DNA of 64,000 bases. Origin: Elusimicrobiota bacterium (lineage in GTDB: Bacteria > Elusimicrobiota > Elusimicrobia > UBA1565 > UBA9628). The notes beneath the pieces were generated by a model. The model worked only from the letters and a program-made list of their open reading frames with translations. It was not told the DNA's origin and did no database searches. Each line of letters starts with the position of its first letter. Position 1 is the stretch's first letter. This document shows positions 1 through 7,706 of this stretch, piece by piece. The stretch covers positions 46,971 through 110,970 of the forward strand of contig JACPFR010000056.1 in the NCBI GenBank assembly GCA_016182905.1, read 5' to 3'. A program made the position numbers and the translations under genes.

Positions 1-243
1 AGGCCGAACATCGGCCTGCATGACTTAGAAGTGAAGGTCCGGCAGATCGAGGAGTTCATCGACGCGCACGACAAGGTGCGCATCACGGTGGTCTTCCGCG
101 GGCGCGAGATGCAGCACCGGGACCTCGGGTTCAAACTTTTGATGTCGATCCAGGAAAAGCTGGTCGACAAAGCGGCCGTCGAGCAGGCTCCGATGCCTGA
201 CCGAAACCGCCTCGTGATGACGCTGATACCGAAGCCGCACTAG
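1..243 (+). CDS. infC: Translation initiation factor IF-3, C-terminal part (5' end outside the window)
   Basis: The reading frame is open from base 1 and ends at TAG 241-243, giving about 80 residues of the IF-3 C-terminal domain. Visible hallmarks are the segment HDLEVKVRQIEEF followed by KVRITVVFRGREM, the 30S-binding alpha/beta core. IF-3 binds the 30S subunit, blocks premature 50S joining and proofreads start-codon selection. The gene is followed 26 bp later by rpmI and rplT, the conserved infC-rpmI-rplT order, which supports the call. The N-terminal domain and the start codon lie upstream of the window. Confidence 0.95.
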   Translation, partial: RPNIGLHDLEVKVRQIEEFIDAHDKVRITVVFRGREMQHRDLGFKLLMSIQEKLVDKAAVEQAPMPDRNRLVMTLIPKPH

Positions 244-269
244 CCGCTCAAATAAAAGTAGAGGTTCGT

Positions 270-467
270 ATGCCCAAGTTGAAGTCGCATTCCGGCGCCA
301 AGAAGCGCTTCCGCACCAACGCCGCGGGGAAGTTCAAGCACGAGCATCCCGGACAGCGTCACCTGATGGCCCCCCTCGGCGGAAAGCGCCGCCGCTTCCT
401 GCAGGGATCTTCCACCCTTAACGCGACCGACGCGAAGACGATGCGCCGGTTCCTCCCGTACGGCTGA
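270..467 (+). CDS. rpmI: 50S ribosomal protein L35
   Basis: This 65-residue, Lys/Arg-rich protein opens with the L35 signature MPKLKSHSGAKKRF and ends within the usual family length. It is a structural protein of the large ribosomal subunit that contacts 23S rRNA. The start is an ATG preceded by a short GAGG-type Shine-Dalgarno sequence. It lies between infC and rplT, the usual order. In many bacteria L20 autoregulates this operon through a leader RNA; that region is upstream of the window and cannot be judged. Confidence 0.97.
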   Translation: MPKLKSHSGAKKRFRTNAAGKFKHEHPGQRHLMAPLGGKRRRFLQGSSTLNATDAKTMRRFLPYG

Positions 468-480
468 GGCATAGACCACC

Positions 481-828
481 ATGAGAATCAAATCCGGCGT
501 CACCACCCGCGCCCACAAGAAGAAGTATTTCAAGCTCGCGAAAGGCAACTACTCCGCCAAGCGCTCGCGCTGGCGGATGGTCAAGCAGCAGGTCGAGGCG
601 TCCCTCGCCGAGTCGTACATCGGCCGCAAGGACAAGAAGGGCGACTTCCGCTCCCTCTGGATCGAGCGCATCAACGCCGCCTGCCGCCAGCACGACACGA
701 CCTACAGCCGCTTCATCAGCGGACTGAAGAAGGCCGGCATCACGCTCAACCGCAAGATGCTCTCCGAGATGGCCATCCGCGACGGCGCGTCGTTCGGCAA
801 GATCATCGCCCTCACCAAGGGCGCGTAA
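481..828 (+). CDS. rplT: 50S ribosomal protein L20
   Basis: The product is a 115-residue basic protein with the L20 features RAHKKKYFKLAKG near the N-terminus, SRWRMVKQQ around residue 40 and FISGLKKAGI in the C-terminal half. It is a primary 23S rRNA binding protein needed early in 50S assembly, and in several bacteria a translational repressor of its own operon. It starts 13 bp after rpmI and is followed 10 bp later by pheS, so the five genes are probably cotranscribed. Confidence 0.97.
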   Translation: MRIKSGVTTRAHKKKYFKLAKGNYSAKRSRWRMVKQQVEASLAESYIGRKDKKGDFRSLWIERINAACRQHDTTYSRFISGLKKAGITLNRKMLSEMAIRDGASFGKIIALTKGA

Positions 829-838
829 ACCTCCGGCC

Positions 839-1891
839 ATGACTCGTTCCGACTGGGAGAAATCCTACGTCCGGGCCGAGTCGGCCTTGCGTGAAGCCGG
901 AGTCGAGAACGCGGACCTCCTCAAGCTCGAGGAGGTCCGCGTTCGATTTATGGGAAGGAAGGGCGAGCTCACCGAGCTGCTCAAGAGCCTGAAGGACCTG
1001 TCGATCGAGGACAAGCGCGAGCTGGGGCCCAAGGCCCAAGCGCTGAAGACGTCATTCGACGCCGTTATTGAAGCCCGCCGCGCCGCGCTCGAGGACCAGA
1101 GTGACGCGGCGGCGCCGGAGAAAGACGCGATCGACCTCACTTTGCCGGCGATCCGCCCGCCGAAGGGGCGCCTGCATCCGCTGACGACGACGCTCCACGA
1201 GATCGCGCGCATCTTCCAGCTCATGGGCTACTCCTGGGCGGAAGGGCCGCACGTCGAGGACGAGCGCCACAACTTCACCGCGCTCAACATACCGGAGAAC
1301 CATCCCGCGCGCGACAGCCAGGACACGTTCTACCTGCAGGACCTGCCGCTGCTCCTGCGCACCCACACCTCGCCGGTGCAGGTGCGCACGATGGAGAGCC
1401 AGCGCCCGCCGCTGCGCGTGGTCTGCCCGGGCCGGGTCTTCCGCCACGAGCAGCTCGACGCGACCCACTCGGCCGTTTTCGGCCAGGTCGAGGGCCTCGT
1501 CATCGACGAGGGCATCGGCCTCGCCGACCTGAAGGGGCATCTGCAGGCCTTCCTGCAGAAGCTTCTCGGCGCCTCGACGAAGACGCGCTTCCGCCCCTCC
1601 TATTTCCCGTTCACCGAGCCCTCCACGGAAGTCGACGTCAAATGCTTCTTCTGCCCCGGCACCGGCTGCCCCGCGTGCAAGCACACCGGCTGGATCGAGA
1701 TCCTCGGCGCGGGCGTGGTCAACCCCGCCGTGCTCAAGGCCGTCGGCTACGACGAGAAGAAGTGGTCGGGCTTCGCGTTCGGCATCGGCGTCGAGCGCGT
1801 GGCGATGCTCCTGCACGGGGTGCGCGACCTGCGTCATTTCTACACGAACGACCTCCGATTCTTGAAGCAATTCGATGAAAGTCTCCTATAA
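839..1891 (+). CDS. pheS: Phenylalanine--tRNA ligase alpha subunit
   Basis: The 350-residue product has the expected layout: an N-terminal coiled coil (about residues 1-85) that contacts tRNA, then a class II synthetase core. Motif-type segments include HTSPVQVRTM (about 180) and the C-terminal GFAFGIGVERVAML (about 315-328). A CFFC...CPAC cluster near residue 270 could hold a metal. With PheT it forms the (alpha-beta)2 enzyme that charges tRNA-Phe in the cytoplasm. The ATG lies 10 bp after rplT. Its 3' end overlaps pheT by 17 bp, consistent with coupled translation of the two subunits. Confidence 0.97.
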   Translation: MTRSDWEKSYVRAESALREAGVENADLLKLEEVRVRFMGRKGELTELLKSLKDLSIEDKRELGPKAQALKTSFDAVIEARRAALEDQSDAAAPEKDAIDLTLPAIRPPKGRLHPLTTTLHEIARIFQLMGYSWAEGPHVEDERHNFTALNIPENHPARDSQDTFYLQDLPLLLRTHTSPVQVRTMESQRPPLRVVCPGRVFRHEQLDATHSAVFGQVEGLVIDEGIGLADLKGHLQAFLQKLLGASTKTRFRPSYFPFTEPSTEVDVKCFFCPGTGCPACKHTGWIEILGAGVVNPAVLKAVGYDEKKWSGFAFGIGVERVAMLLHGVRDLRHFYTNDLRFLKQFDESLL

Positions 1892-4271
1892 CTGGCTCAA
1901 GGAGCATCTCCCTCTCGAGCTCTCCGCGACGGAGCTCGCGGGCCATCTGCTCAAGATCGGCTTCGAGGTCGCGGGCCACGAGCGCCTGGGGCCGACCTTC
2001 ACCGGCGTCGTCGTCGGCAAGGTCGTGTCGAAGGAGAAGCACCCCAACGCCGACAAGCTCTCCGTCTGCGTCGTCGACGACGGCGCGACGAAGCGGACGG
2101 TCGTGTGCGGCGCCCCGAACGTGGACGCGGGACAGACCGTGGCCTACGCGCGCCCCGGCGCCGTGCTTCCGGGCAATTTCAAGATCGAGGGCCGCAAGCT
2201 GCGCGGCGTCGAGAGCCAGGGCATGATCTGCTCCCGCGCCGAGCTGGGGCTGCCGAAGGACGTCGACGGGATCTGGGTCATGGGCGAGGGCCCGGCGCTC
2301 GGCTCCGACGTGGGCTCCCTCCTGGGCCCGGCGGACGACATCCTCGAGGTCGAGGTCACGACGAACCGCCCCGACTGCCTGTCCCACCGCGGCCTCGCGC
2401 GCGAGCTCGCCGCCTACTTCCACAAGGAATTGAAGCCTCTCGGCGGGGGCATGCTGGAAAGCGCCAAGCCCTCGTTCCCCGTGACGGTCGAGGACGGCGA
2501 GGCGTGCCCGTTCTACGGCGGGCGCCTCATCGAGGGCGTCACCGTGGGCGAAAGCCCGGCGTGGCTGAAAACGAAGCTCGAGTCGATCGGCCTCCGGCCG
2601 ATCAACAGCGTGGTCGACGTCACGAACTACGTCCTGCACGACATCGGTCAGCCGCTTCATGCGTTCGACGCGGATAAACTGACCGGATCGAAGATCATCG
2701 TGCGCCGGTCGAAGGCCGGGGAAAAGCTCTTGGCGCTGGATCATCGCGTCTATGACCTTCCGGCGGGACTGCTCGTGATCGCCGACGGGGAGAAGCCCGT
2801 CGCGCTGGCCGGGGTCATGGGCGGAGAGGACTCCGCGGTCACGACGGCCACGAAACGGATCATTCTCGAGGGCGCTTTTTTCAATCCCGCCGAAGCGCGG
2901 AGATCGTCGCAAAAGACACGCTTACGGTCCGATTCCTCTTATCGCTTCGAACGCGGGACCGACCCGGAGGCGCCGCGCGCGGCGGCGGATCGGGCGGCGG
3001 CGTTGATATTACAGATCGCGGGCGGTTCCGCGGCCAAGCCCTTCGAGGTGGCGGCTCCACGGCCGAGACGTCAGCCGATTCAGGCGAGCGTGGGGAAGAT
3101 CAATGCGGTGTTGGGGGCGGATTTTGCCGATCTCGCCGTCTTGCAGGCGCTCGGGGCGATCGGCGACGTCAACGGCAACGGCGTGGAGTTCACGTATACC
3201 GCACCTTCCTGGCGGCATGACCTTTTGACGGCGAACGACCTCGCGGAAGAGGTGGGGCGGTTCCTCGGGTACGACAACATTCCTTACCGAATGGCGCCGA
3301 TGGCGGCGCGCGCGGCGCGGCTCACGCCGGTCGAGACGGAATCGCGCCGCGTGCGAACGAGATTAGCGGGACTCGGACTATGGGAAGCGTATAACTACGA
3401 CCTCGTGTCCGAGAAAACGCTCTTGGCTTGCCGCCTGACGGCGGAGGGGCAGCCGCGCGTCGCGCAGCCTCTGTCCGAGGATTGGGCCGTGATGCGGTCA
3501 TCTCTCCTCCCGGGCCTGCTGAAGAATGCCCAGCACAACCTCAGCCGCGGTGCCGATGCGGTGCGTTTCTTCGAAGTCGGAAAGTCGTACGCGATCCGCG
3601 GCAAGGAGGTCGACGAGACCTGGCGCGTCGCGGGGATATTGCTGGGGCCGGTGCTTGACGCGCGTTGGCAGACGGCGCGGGCGCCCCGCGCGTCTTTTTA
3701 CGACGGGAAGGCGATCGTCGAGGATCTCCTGGAAAAAGCCGGGCCGATCGCGTGGGCGAAGCTTTCCGAACCCGGCGCCGGCAGAACGCCTTCCGACCCG
3801 CTCTTCCACCCGACCAATTCCTTGCGCGCGACGATCAACGGCGCCCCCGTGGCGACCGTCGGCTGGCTGCACCCGCGCGTGGCCCGCGCCCACGACCTCG
3901 AGCGCGAGGGCGCGGTCGTCTTCGACGCGAACCTCGACTGGCTCGCCGGACGCGAAGCCGCGCAGGACCGCTTCGAGGAGTTCTCGACGCTCCCCAGCTC
4001 GCGCCGCGACCTGGCCCTCGTCCTCGACAAGGCCGTGCCGTACGCGCGCCTCGAGGCCGTCATCCGGGACTGCCGCGTTCCCGAGCTCCAGAGCGTCCTG
4101 CTCTTCGACGTGTACGAAGGCAAGAACATCCCCGAGGATAAGAAGAGCCTCGCGATCCGCCTGACCTTCGGGCGCTTCGACCGCACCCTGACCGACCCCG
4201 AGGTCGCCAAGGCCGTCGAGACGATCGTCGCCGCGCTCGCCAAGGAGCTCGGCGCGAGCCTGCGGGGCTGA
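1875..4271 (+). CDS. pheT: Phenylalanine--tRNA ligase beta subunit
   Basis: At 798 residues this is a full-length bacterial PheT. The order is an N-terminal oligonucleotide-binding tRNA-binding domain (about 40-150), the B3/B4 editing region (SVVDVTNYV near residue 245), the B5 domain, the catalytic-like core and a C-terminal anticodon-binding ferredoxin-fold domain (about 705-798, SSRRDLALVLDK). It supplies tRNA recognition and hydrolysis of misacylated Tyr-tRNA-Phe. The start overlaps pheS by 17 bp. The middle third (about 2.85-3.7 kb) is less GC-rich than the flanks, but the frame is intact. Confidence 0.97.
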   Translation: MKVSYNWLKEHLPLELSATELAGHLLKIGFEVAGHERLGPTFTGVVVGKVVSKEKHPNADKLSVCVVDDGATKRTVVCGAPNVDAGQTVAYARPGAVLPGNFKIEGRKLRGVESQGMICSRAELGLPKDVDGIWVMGEGPALGSDVGSLLGPADDILEVEVTTNRPDCLSHRGLARELAAYFHKELKPLGGGMLESAKPSFPVTVEDGEACPFYGGRLIEGVTVGESPAWLKTKLESIGLRPINSVVDVTNYVLHDIGQPLHAFDADKLTGSKIIVRRSKAGEKLLALDHRVYDLPAGLLVIADGEKPVALAGVMGGEDSAVTTATKRIILEGAFFNPAEARRSSQKTRLRSDSSYRFERGTDPEAPRAAADRAAALILQIAGGSAAKPFEVAAPRPRRQPIQASVGKINAVLGADFADLAVLQALGAIGDVNGNGVEFTYTAPSWRHDLLTANDLAEEVGRFLGYDNIPYRMAPMAARAARLTPVETESRRVRTRLAGLGLWEAYNYDLVSEKTLLACRLTAEGQPRVAQPLSEDWAVMRSSLLPGLLKNAQHNLSRGADAVRFFEVGKSYAIRGKEVDETWRVAGILLGPVLDARWQTARAPRASFYDGKAIVEDLLEKAGPIAWAKLSEPGAGRTPSDPLFHPTNSLRATINGAPVATVGWLHPRVARAHDLEREGAVVFDANLDWLAGREAAQDRFEEFSTLPSSRRDLALVLDKAVPYARLEAVIRDCRVPELQSVLLFDVYEGKNIPEDKKSLAIRLTFGRFDRTLTDPEVAKAVETIVAALAKELGASLRG

Positions 4272-4273
4272 CC

Positions 4274-4510
4274 GTGCAGGGGCCTCTCCAGAGTCTCAAG
4301 CAGCTCGAGGTCCTGGTCAAGCAGGCCTCCGAGTCCCTCCAGAAGCTCGGCTCCGAGAACCGCCAGTTCAAGGACGTCCTCCGGCGGCTCGAGACGGAGA
4401 ACAAGGCCTTGAGGGAGGAGCTCAAGGAGGCGCGCCTGACGCTCGCCCGCCATGAGCGGCTGAAGACCCGCCTGACGCGCCTGACCGACAAGCTCGAGAG
4501 GATCGGATGA
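4274..4510 (+). CDS. Small coiled-coil protein, ZapB-like
   Basis: This 78-residue protein starts with GTG two bases after pheT and is almost entirely a predicted coiled coil: heptad-like Leu spacing runs from LEVLVKQASESL to LTDKLERIG, rich in Glu, Lys and Arg. Its stop overlaps the zapA start (ATGA). Small coiled-coil proteins next to zapA commonly act as ZapB- or SlyX-like partners in Z-ring assembly. That role is inferred from context; no sequence motif proves it. Confidence 0.7.
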   Translation: MQGPLQSLKQLEVLVKQASESLQKLGSENRQFKDVLRRLETENKALREELKEARLTLARHERLKTRLTRLTDKLERIG

Positions 4511-4815
4511 ACGAGAAAGTCGAGGTCCAGATCGGCACGCGCCGGCTCGTCGTCGAGATGGAGGGCTGGACGCCCATCGAGATCAACGCGCTGGCGCAGA
4601 AGGTGTCCGAGCGCGTGGTCCAGATGCAGAGCCACAACACCAACGTGGCCGACACCTCGAAGATCGCCCTGCTCGTCGCGCTGTCCTTCGCGGCCGAGCT
4701 CGACAAGGAGCGCCAGGCGCACGACCTGACGAGGCGCCTGCTCGAGAACAAGGCCGAGTCCCTGTCGCAGTCCCTGCGCGAGTCGCTCCAGGCCGGCTCC
4801 GACACGAACGGATGA
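4507..4815 (+). CDS. zapA: Cell division protein ZapA
   Basis: The 102-residue product has the ZapA pattern: a short beta N-terminal half (VEVQIGTRRLVVEM), the segment EINALAQKVSERV, then a long helix with VADTSKIALLVALSFAAEL. ZapA dimerises through its C-terminal helix and bundles FtsZ protofilaments at the division site. It overlaps the preceding coiled-coil gene by 4 bp and the following rarA by 4 bp, so the three are translationally linked. Placement of zapA after pheT is common in bacteria. Confidence 0.88.
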   Translation: MNEKVEVQIGTRRLVVEMEGWTPIEINALAQKVSERVVQMQSHNTNVADTSKIALLVALSFAAELDKERQAHDLTRRLLENKAESLSQSLRESLQAGSDTNG

Positions 4816-6101
4816 GCGAGCTCTTCGCCGCGGGCGCCGGGGCTCTCCCGCTGGCGGCGCGGATGGCGCCGCGGAGCCTGGACGAGTTCGCGGGGCAGAA
4901 CGCGCTTCTCGGGCCGGGTAAGCTTCTCCGGCGTCTCGTGGAGAGCAAGCGCTTCACCTCGGCGATCTTCTTCGGGCCTCCGGGCTGCGGGAAGACCGCC
5001 TTGGCGAGATACATCGCGGGGCAGTCCAACGCGGAAGTCGTCGAGCTCAACGCGGTCACGGCGGGAGTGGCGGACATCAGGAAGGCCGTGGAACAGGCCA
5101 AATATTCGGCGACCCTCGGCAGAAGGACTTTATTGCTCGTCGACGAGATACACCACTTCAACAAGACGCAGCAGGACGCGCTGCTGCCGTCGGTCGAGCG
5201 CGGGGACGTGCTCTTGATCGGCATGACGACGGAAAATCCGGGGTTTTACGTCAACGCCGCGTTGAGATCTCGCGTCACGGCGTTCGAGTTCATGCCGGTG
5301 CCGGAGTCCGAGCTGGAAAAGATCCTCGACAACGCCTTGAACGACGACGACAGGGGCGTCTCGTCACTACGGGTCATCATGACGCCCGAGGCCCGGGCTC
5401 ACCTGGTACGGCAGTCCGGCGGGGACGCGCGGCGGCTATTGAACGCACTGGAGATCGCCGCGCTGACGACGGCGGCTGACGGCAACGGCGAACGACGGGT
5501 GACTCTTGCGGTGGCCGAAGAATCCATCCAAAAACGGCAGATTCGATACGACAAGAAATCCGACGACCATTACGATCACATCTCCGCCTTCATCAAGTCC
5601 ATCCGCGGAACGGACCCCGACGCCGCCCTCTATTGGATGGCCAAGATGCTCGAGGCGGGCGAAGAGCCCCGGTTCATCGCGCGGAGGATATTGATCGCCG
5701 CGTCCGAGGACGTCGGGAACGCTGACTTCCGCGCGTTGCTCGTGGCAGAAGCGGCGTTCCGCGCCGTCGAGGTCCTGGGCATGCCCGAGGCGCGGATAAC
5801 GCTCGCGCAGGCGGTGACCTTCGTCGCGTCGGCGCCCAAAAGCAACGCCGCCTATCTCGCCGTCGACAAGGCCTCCGCCGAGGTCCGCGAGGGTCCCTCC
5901 CGGGAAGTCCCTTTACCCCTTCGCGACGCCAACATGGACGCCAAGGAGCGCGGCCACGGCCAGGGCTATAAATATCCTCACGATTTCCCCGGCCATTGGA
6001 CGGCGCAGGAGTACATGCCCAACCCGGTCCGTTTTTATGAACCGACCGACCAAGGCGACGAGAAGCGCATCGCCGAGCGCTTGAAGTCCCTCCGCGGCTG
6101 A
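4812..6101 (+). CDS. rarA: Replication-associated recombination protein A (RarA/MgsA-type AAA+ ATPase)
   Basis: The 429-residue protein opens with the RarA signature RMAPRSLDEFAGQ, followed by Walker A (GPPGCGKTAL, about residue 56), Walker B (LLVDEIHHF, about 113), the sensor segment MTTENP and the C-terminal tetramerisation domain, including KSIRGTDPDAALYW and GYKYPHDF. It is a clamp-loader-related ATPase acting at stalled replication forks. It overlaps zapA by 4 bp and is the last gene of the + strand run. Beyond it lies a cluster of palindromes facing a convergent gene. Confidence 0.95.
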   Translation: MSELFAAGAGALPLAARMAPRSLDEFAGQNALLGPGKLLRRLVESKRFTSAIFFGPPGCGKTALARYIAGQSNAEVVELNAVTAGVADIRKAVEQAKYSATLGRRTLLLVDEIHHFNKTQQDALLPSVERGDVLLIGMTTENPGFYVNAALRSRVTAFEFMPVPESELEKILDNALNDDDRGVSSLRVIMTPEARAHLVRQSGGDARRLLNALEIAALTTAADGNGERRVTLAVAEESIQKRQIRYDKKSDDHYDHISAFIKSIRGTDPDAALYWMAKMLEAGEEPRFIARRILIAASEDVGNADFRALLVAEAAFRAVEVLGMPEARITLAQAVTFVASAPKSNAAYLAVDKASAEVREGPSREVPLPLRDANMDAKERGHGQGYKYPHDFPGHWTAQEYMPNPVRFYEPTDQGDEKRIAERLKSLRG

Positions 6102-6118
6102 CGCCGCGCCGGTGCGCC

Positions 6119-6200
6119 GGACTGTTTCCGGAAACAGTCCGGTCGGCTATCCTCAAGGATAGTTCCCGGACTCGCGCCCGCGAGTCCGGTTCATCCGGAC
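6119..6200. terminator. Cluster of four tandem palindromes between convergent genes (probable bidirectional terminator)
   Basis: Four self-complementary blocks lie back to back between rarA (+) and the next gene (-): 6119-6140 (core ACTGTTTCCGGAAACAGT), 6147-6162 (CTATCC-TCAA-GGATAG), 6166-6189 (CCGGACTCGCG, 2-nt loop, complementary arm) and 6184-6200 (GTCCGG-TTCAT-CCGGAC). None is followed by a U tract on either strand, so intrinsic termination is an inference from position. The first two blocks recur elsewhere in the window and may be dispersed repeats. Confidence 0.55.
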
Positions 6201-6201
6201 G

Positions 6202-7596
6202 CTATTTCGCGCGCAGGCGGAGCGGGACGAAGTCGAGCGTCACGATCACGGGGAAATGGTCGGAGGGGTTGCGGGAGCGCTCCTCGTAGGTCGCGGGGAT
6301 GGCGCGCACGCTCCCGTCCGCGTTCTTGTAGCGGTAGGCTTCGGCCTTCTTGACCGCGCCGCGCAGGGCTTTCGAGACGAGGATGGCGTCCATCTGACCG
6401 TAGTGCGTCGCCCCGCCCTTGGGGTGGAAGGTGTGGGTGATGCGGTCCTTCTCCGACGGGGGGTTCGGGGCGGCGTCGAAGCTGTCGACGAGGCCCGCGG
6501 CCTCGAACAGCGGCCGGAACTCGGCCTCCTTGCCCACCTCGCCGTTGAAGTCGCCGGCGAGCATGACCGGGACGTCCGCGCCGAACTCGGCGCGGTAGCG
6601 CGCGATGATCTCGGCCGTGCGCCGGACCTGCGCGCCCCGCAGGATCCGAGACTCGGGATCGCCGCCGTCGCGGTCGCGCTTGGACTTGTAGTGGGTGCCA
6701 AACAGGACGAACAAAGGCTGGGCCTTGCCCGGGGCGCGCACGACGAGGGAGGTCAGGTCGCGGGAGAACAAGGTTCTCGGGCCGCCGCCGAGCACGGGGT
6801 CGACCCAGGTCTCGTCCTTGTGAGAGCGCTGCTCGACCAGGAAGGGAAGGTCCTTCTTCACGAGGAAGGCCACGTCGATGCCGCGCTCGTCGTTGCCCTC
6901 GATGAGATGCACGTCGTATTTGCCGTTAAGGAAGCGCTCGTTGAAGTCGCGCAAGGCGGCGATGTTCTCGACCTCCTCGAGGGTCACGACGTCGAGGTCG
7001 TTCTCGAGGATGACCTTGCCCTGCTCGCGCAGGGACCACTCCTCCTTGGGCCTGGCGTCGGAGATCTTCTTGAGCTTGCCGGGGTTCGCCGGATCCGGCA
7101 CGTGCTTACCGACGTTCTCGAAGAGGTTGAGGACGTTGTAGGAGCCCATCTTGAGCTCCTTGATGGACGAAAGCGCGCGGACCGGGGCCGCGGCGGCCGC
7201 GGCGGGACCGGCGGGCTCGCCGACGGCGGCCGCGCCGTCGAATAAGCCGGTCAGGGCGGCGGGGATCGCGCTCAGGCCCTCGCCGAAGGTCTTCACCGCC
7301 GAACGAAGAGGCGTGATGGCTTTCGCGCCCTGGACGGGGACGGCGGCGGCCGGCACGGCGGCGAGCGGCACGGCGGGCGCGGCCAAGACGGGGACCAGAG
7401 CGGGAGCGAGCGCCGCCAGGGACGGCGTCAGGCCCGGCGCGAGCGCGGACGCCGACAAGGACGGGCCGAGCGCGGGAGCCCGGAAGGACACGACGCCGGG
7501 GGCTCCCGTGAGCGCGGGGACCGAGGCCTTGAGGGAGACGACCTGGGCTTTCAGCGGCGACGCGAGGATCAGCGCCGCCAGCAGGGCTCGAAGCAT
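6202..7596 (-). CDS. Exported endonuclease/exonuclease/phosphatase-family protein
   Basis: The chosen start (464 residues) gives a good signal peptide, MLRALLAALILASPLKAQ; an upstream in-frame ATG would precede the promoter. Residues about 20-150 are low-complexity Ala/Pro/Val/Leu sequence. The catalytic domain follows with all the family motifs: GSYNVLNLFEN, LEEVENI (metal Glu), GTHYKSK (His), LAGDFNGE (Asp/Asn) and the terminal SDHFPV. Members are Mg-dependent phosphodiesterases acting on DNA, RNA or inositol phosphates; the substrate is unknown. TTGGAG (7626-7631) and TATAAT (7603-7608), 17 bp apart, place transcription start at the ATG. Confidence 0.82.
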   Translation of the reverse strand: MLRALLAALILASPLKAQVVSLKASVPALTGAPGVVSFRAPALGPSLSASALAPGLTPSLAALAPALVPVLAAPAVPLAAVPAAAVPVQGAKAITPLRSAVKTFGEGLSAIPAALTGLFDGAAAVGEPAGPAAAAAAPVRALSSIKELKMGSYNVLNLFENVGKHVPDPANPGKLKKISDARPKEEWSLREQGKVILENDLDVVTLEEVENIAALRDFNERFLNGKYDVHLIEGNDERGIDVAFLVKKDLPFLVEQRSHKDETWVDPVLGGGPRTLFSRDLTSLVVRAPGKAQPLFVLFGTHYKSKRDRDGGDPESRILRGAQVRRTAEIIARYRAEFGADVPVMLAGDFNGEVGKEAEFRPLFEAAGLVDSFDAAPNPPSEKDRITHTFHPKGGATHYGQMDAILVSKALRGAVKKAEAYRYKNADGSVRAIPATYEERSRNPSDHFPVIVTLDFVPLRLRAK

Positions 7597-7602
7597 GACC
7601 TT

Positions 7603-7631
7603 ATTATAAGGAGGCCGCCCGTCCCCTCCAA
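7603..7631 (-). promoter_or_regulatory. Promoter of the endonuclease/exonuclease/phosphatase-family gene
   Basis: On the minus strand TTGGAG (7626-7631) is followed after 17 bp by TATAAT (7603-7608), a near-consensus housekeeping promoter. Only six bases separate the -10 hexamer from the ATG at 7596, so the predicted transcript begins at the start codon itself. Confidence 0.7.
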
Positions 7632-7706
7632 GGGGCATAAGACCTTGTCATTTTAGGTCTTTCAGCCCTAGGTTCCCGACGGCGGTTAAGATTAAAATAG
7701 GTCCCC

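Noticed and set aside
2850..3740. Less GC-rich stretch within pheT as a sign of gene transfer
   Set aside because: The frame and domains of pheT are intact and the gene is in its conserved operon; local codon variation is a simpler explanation.
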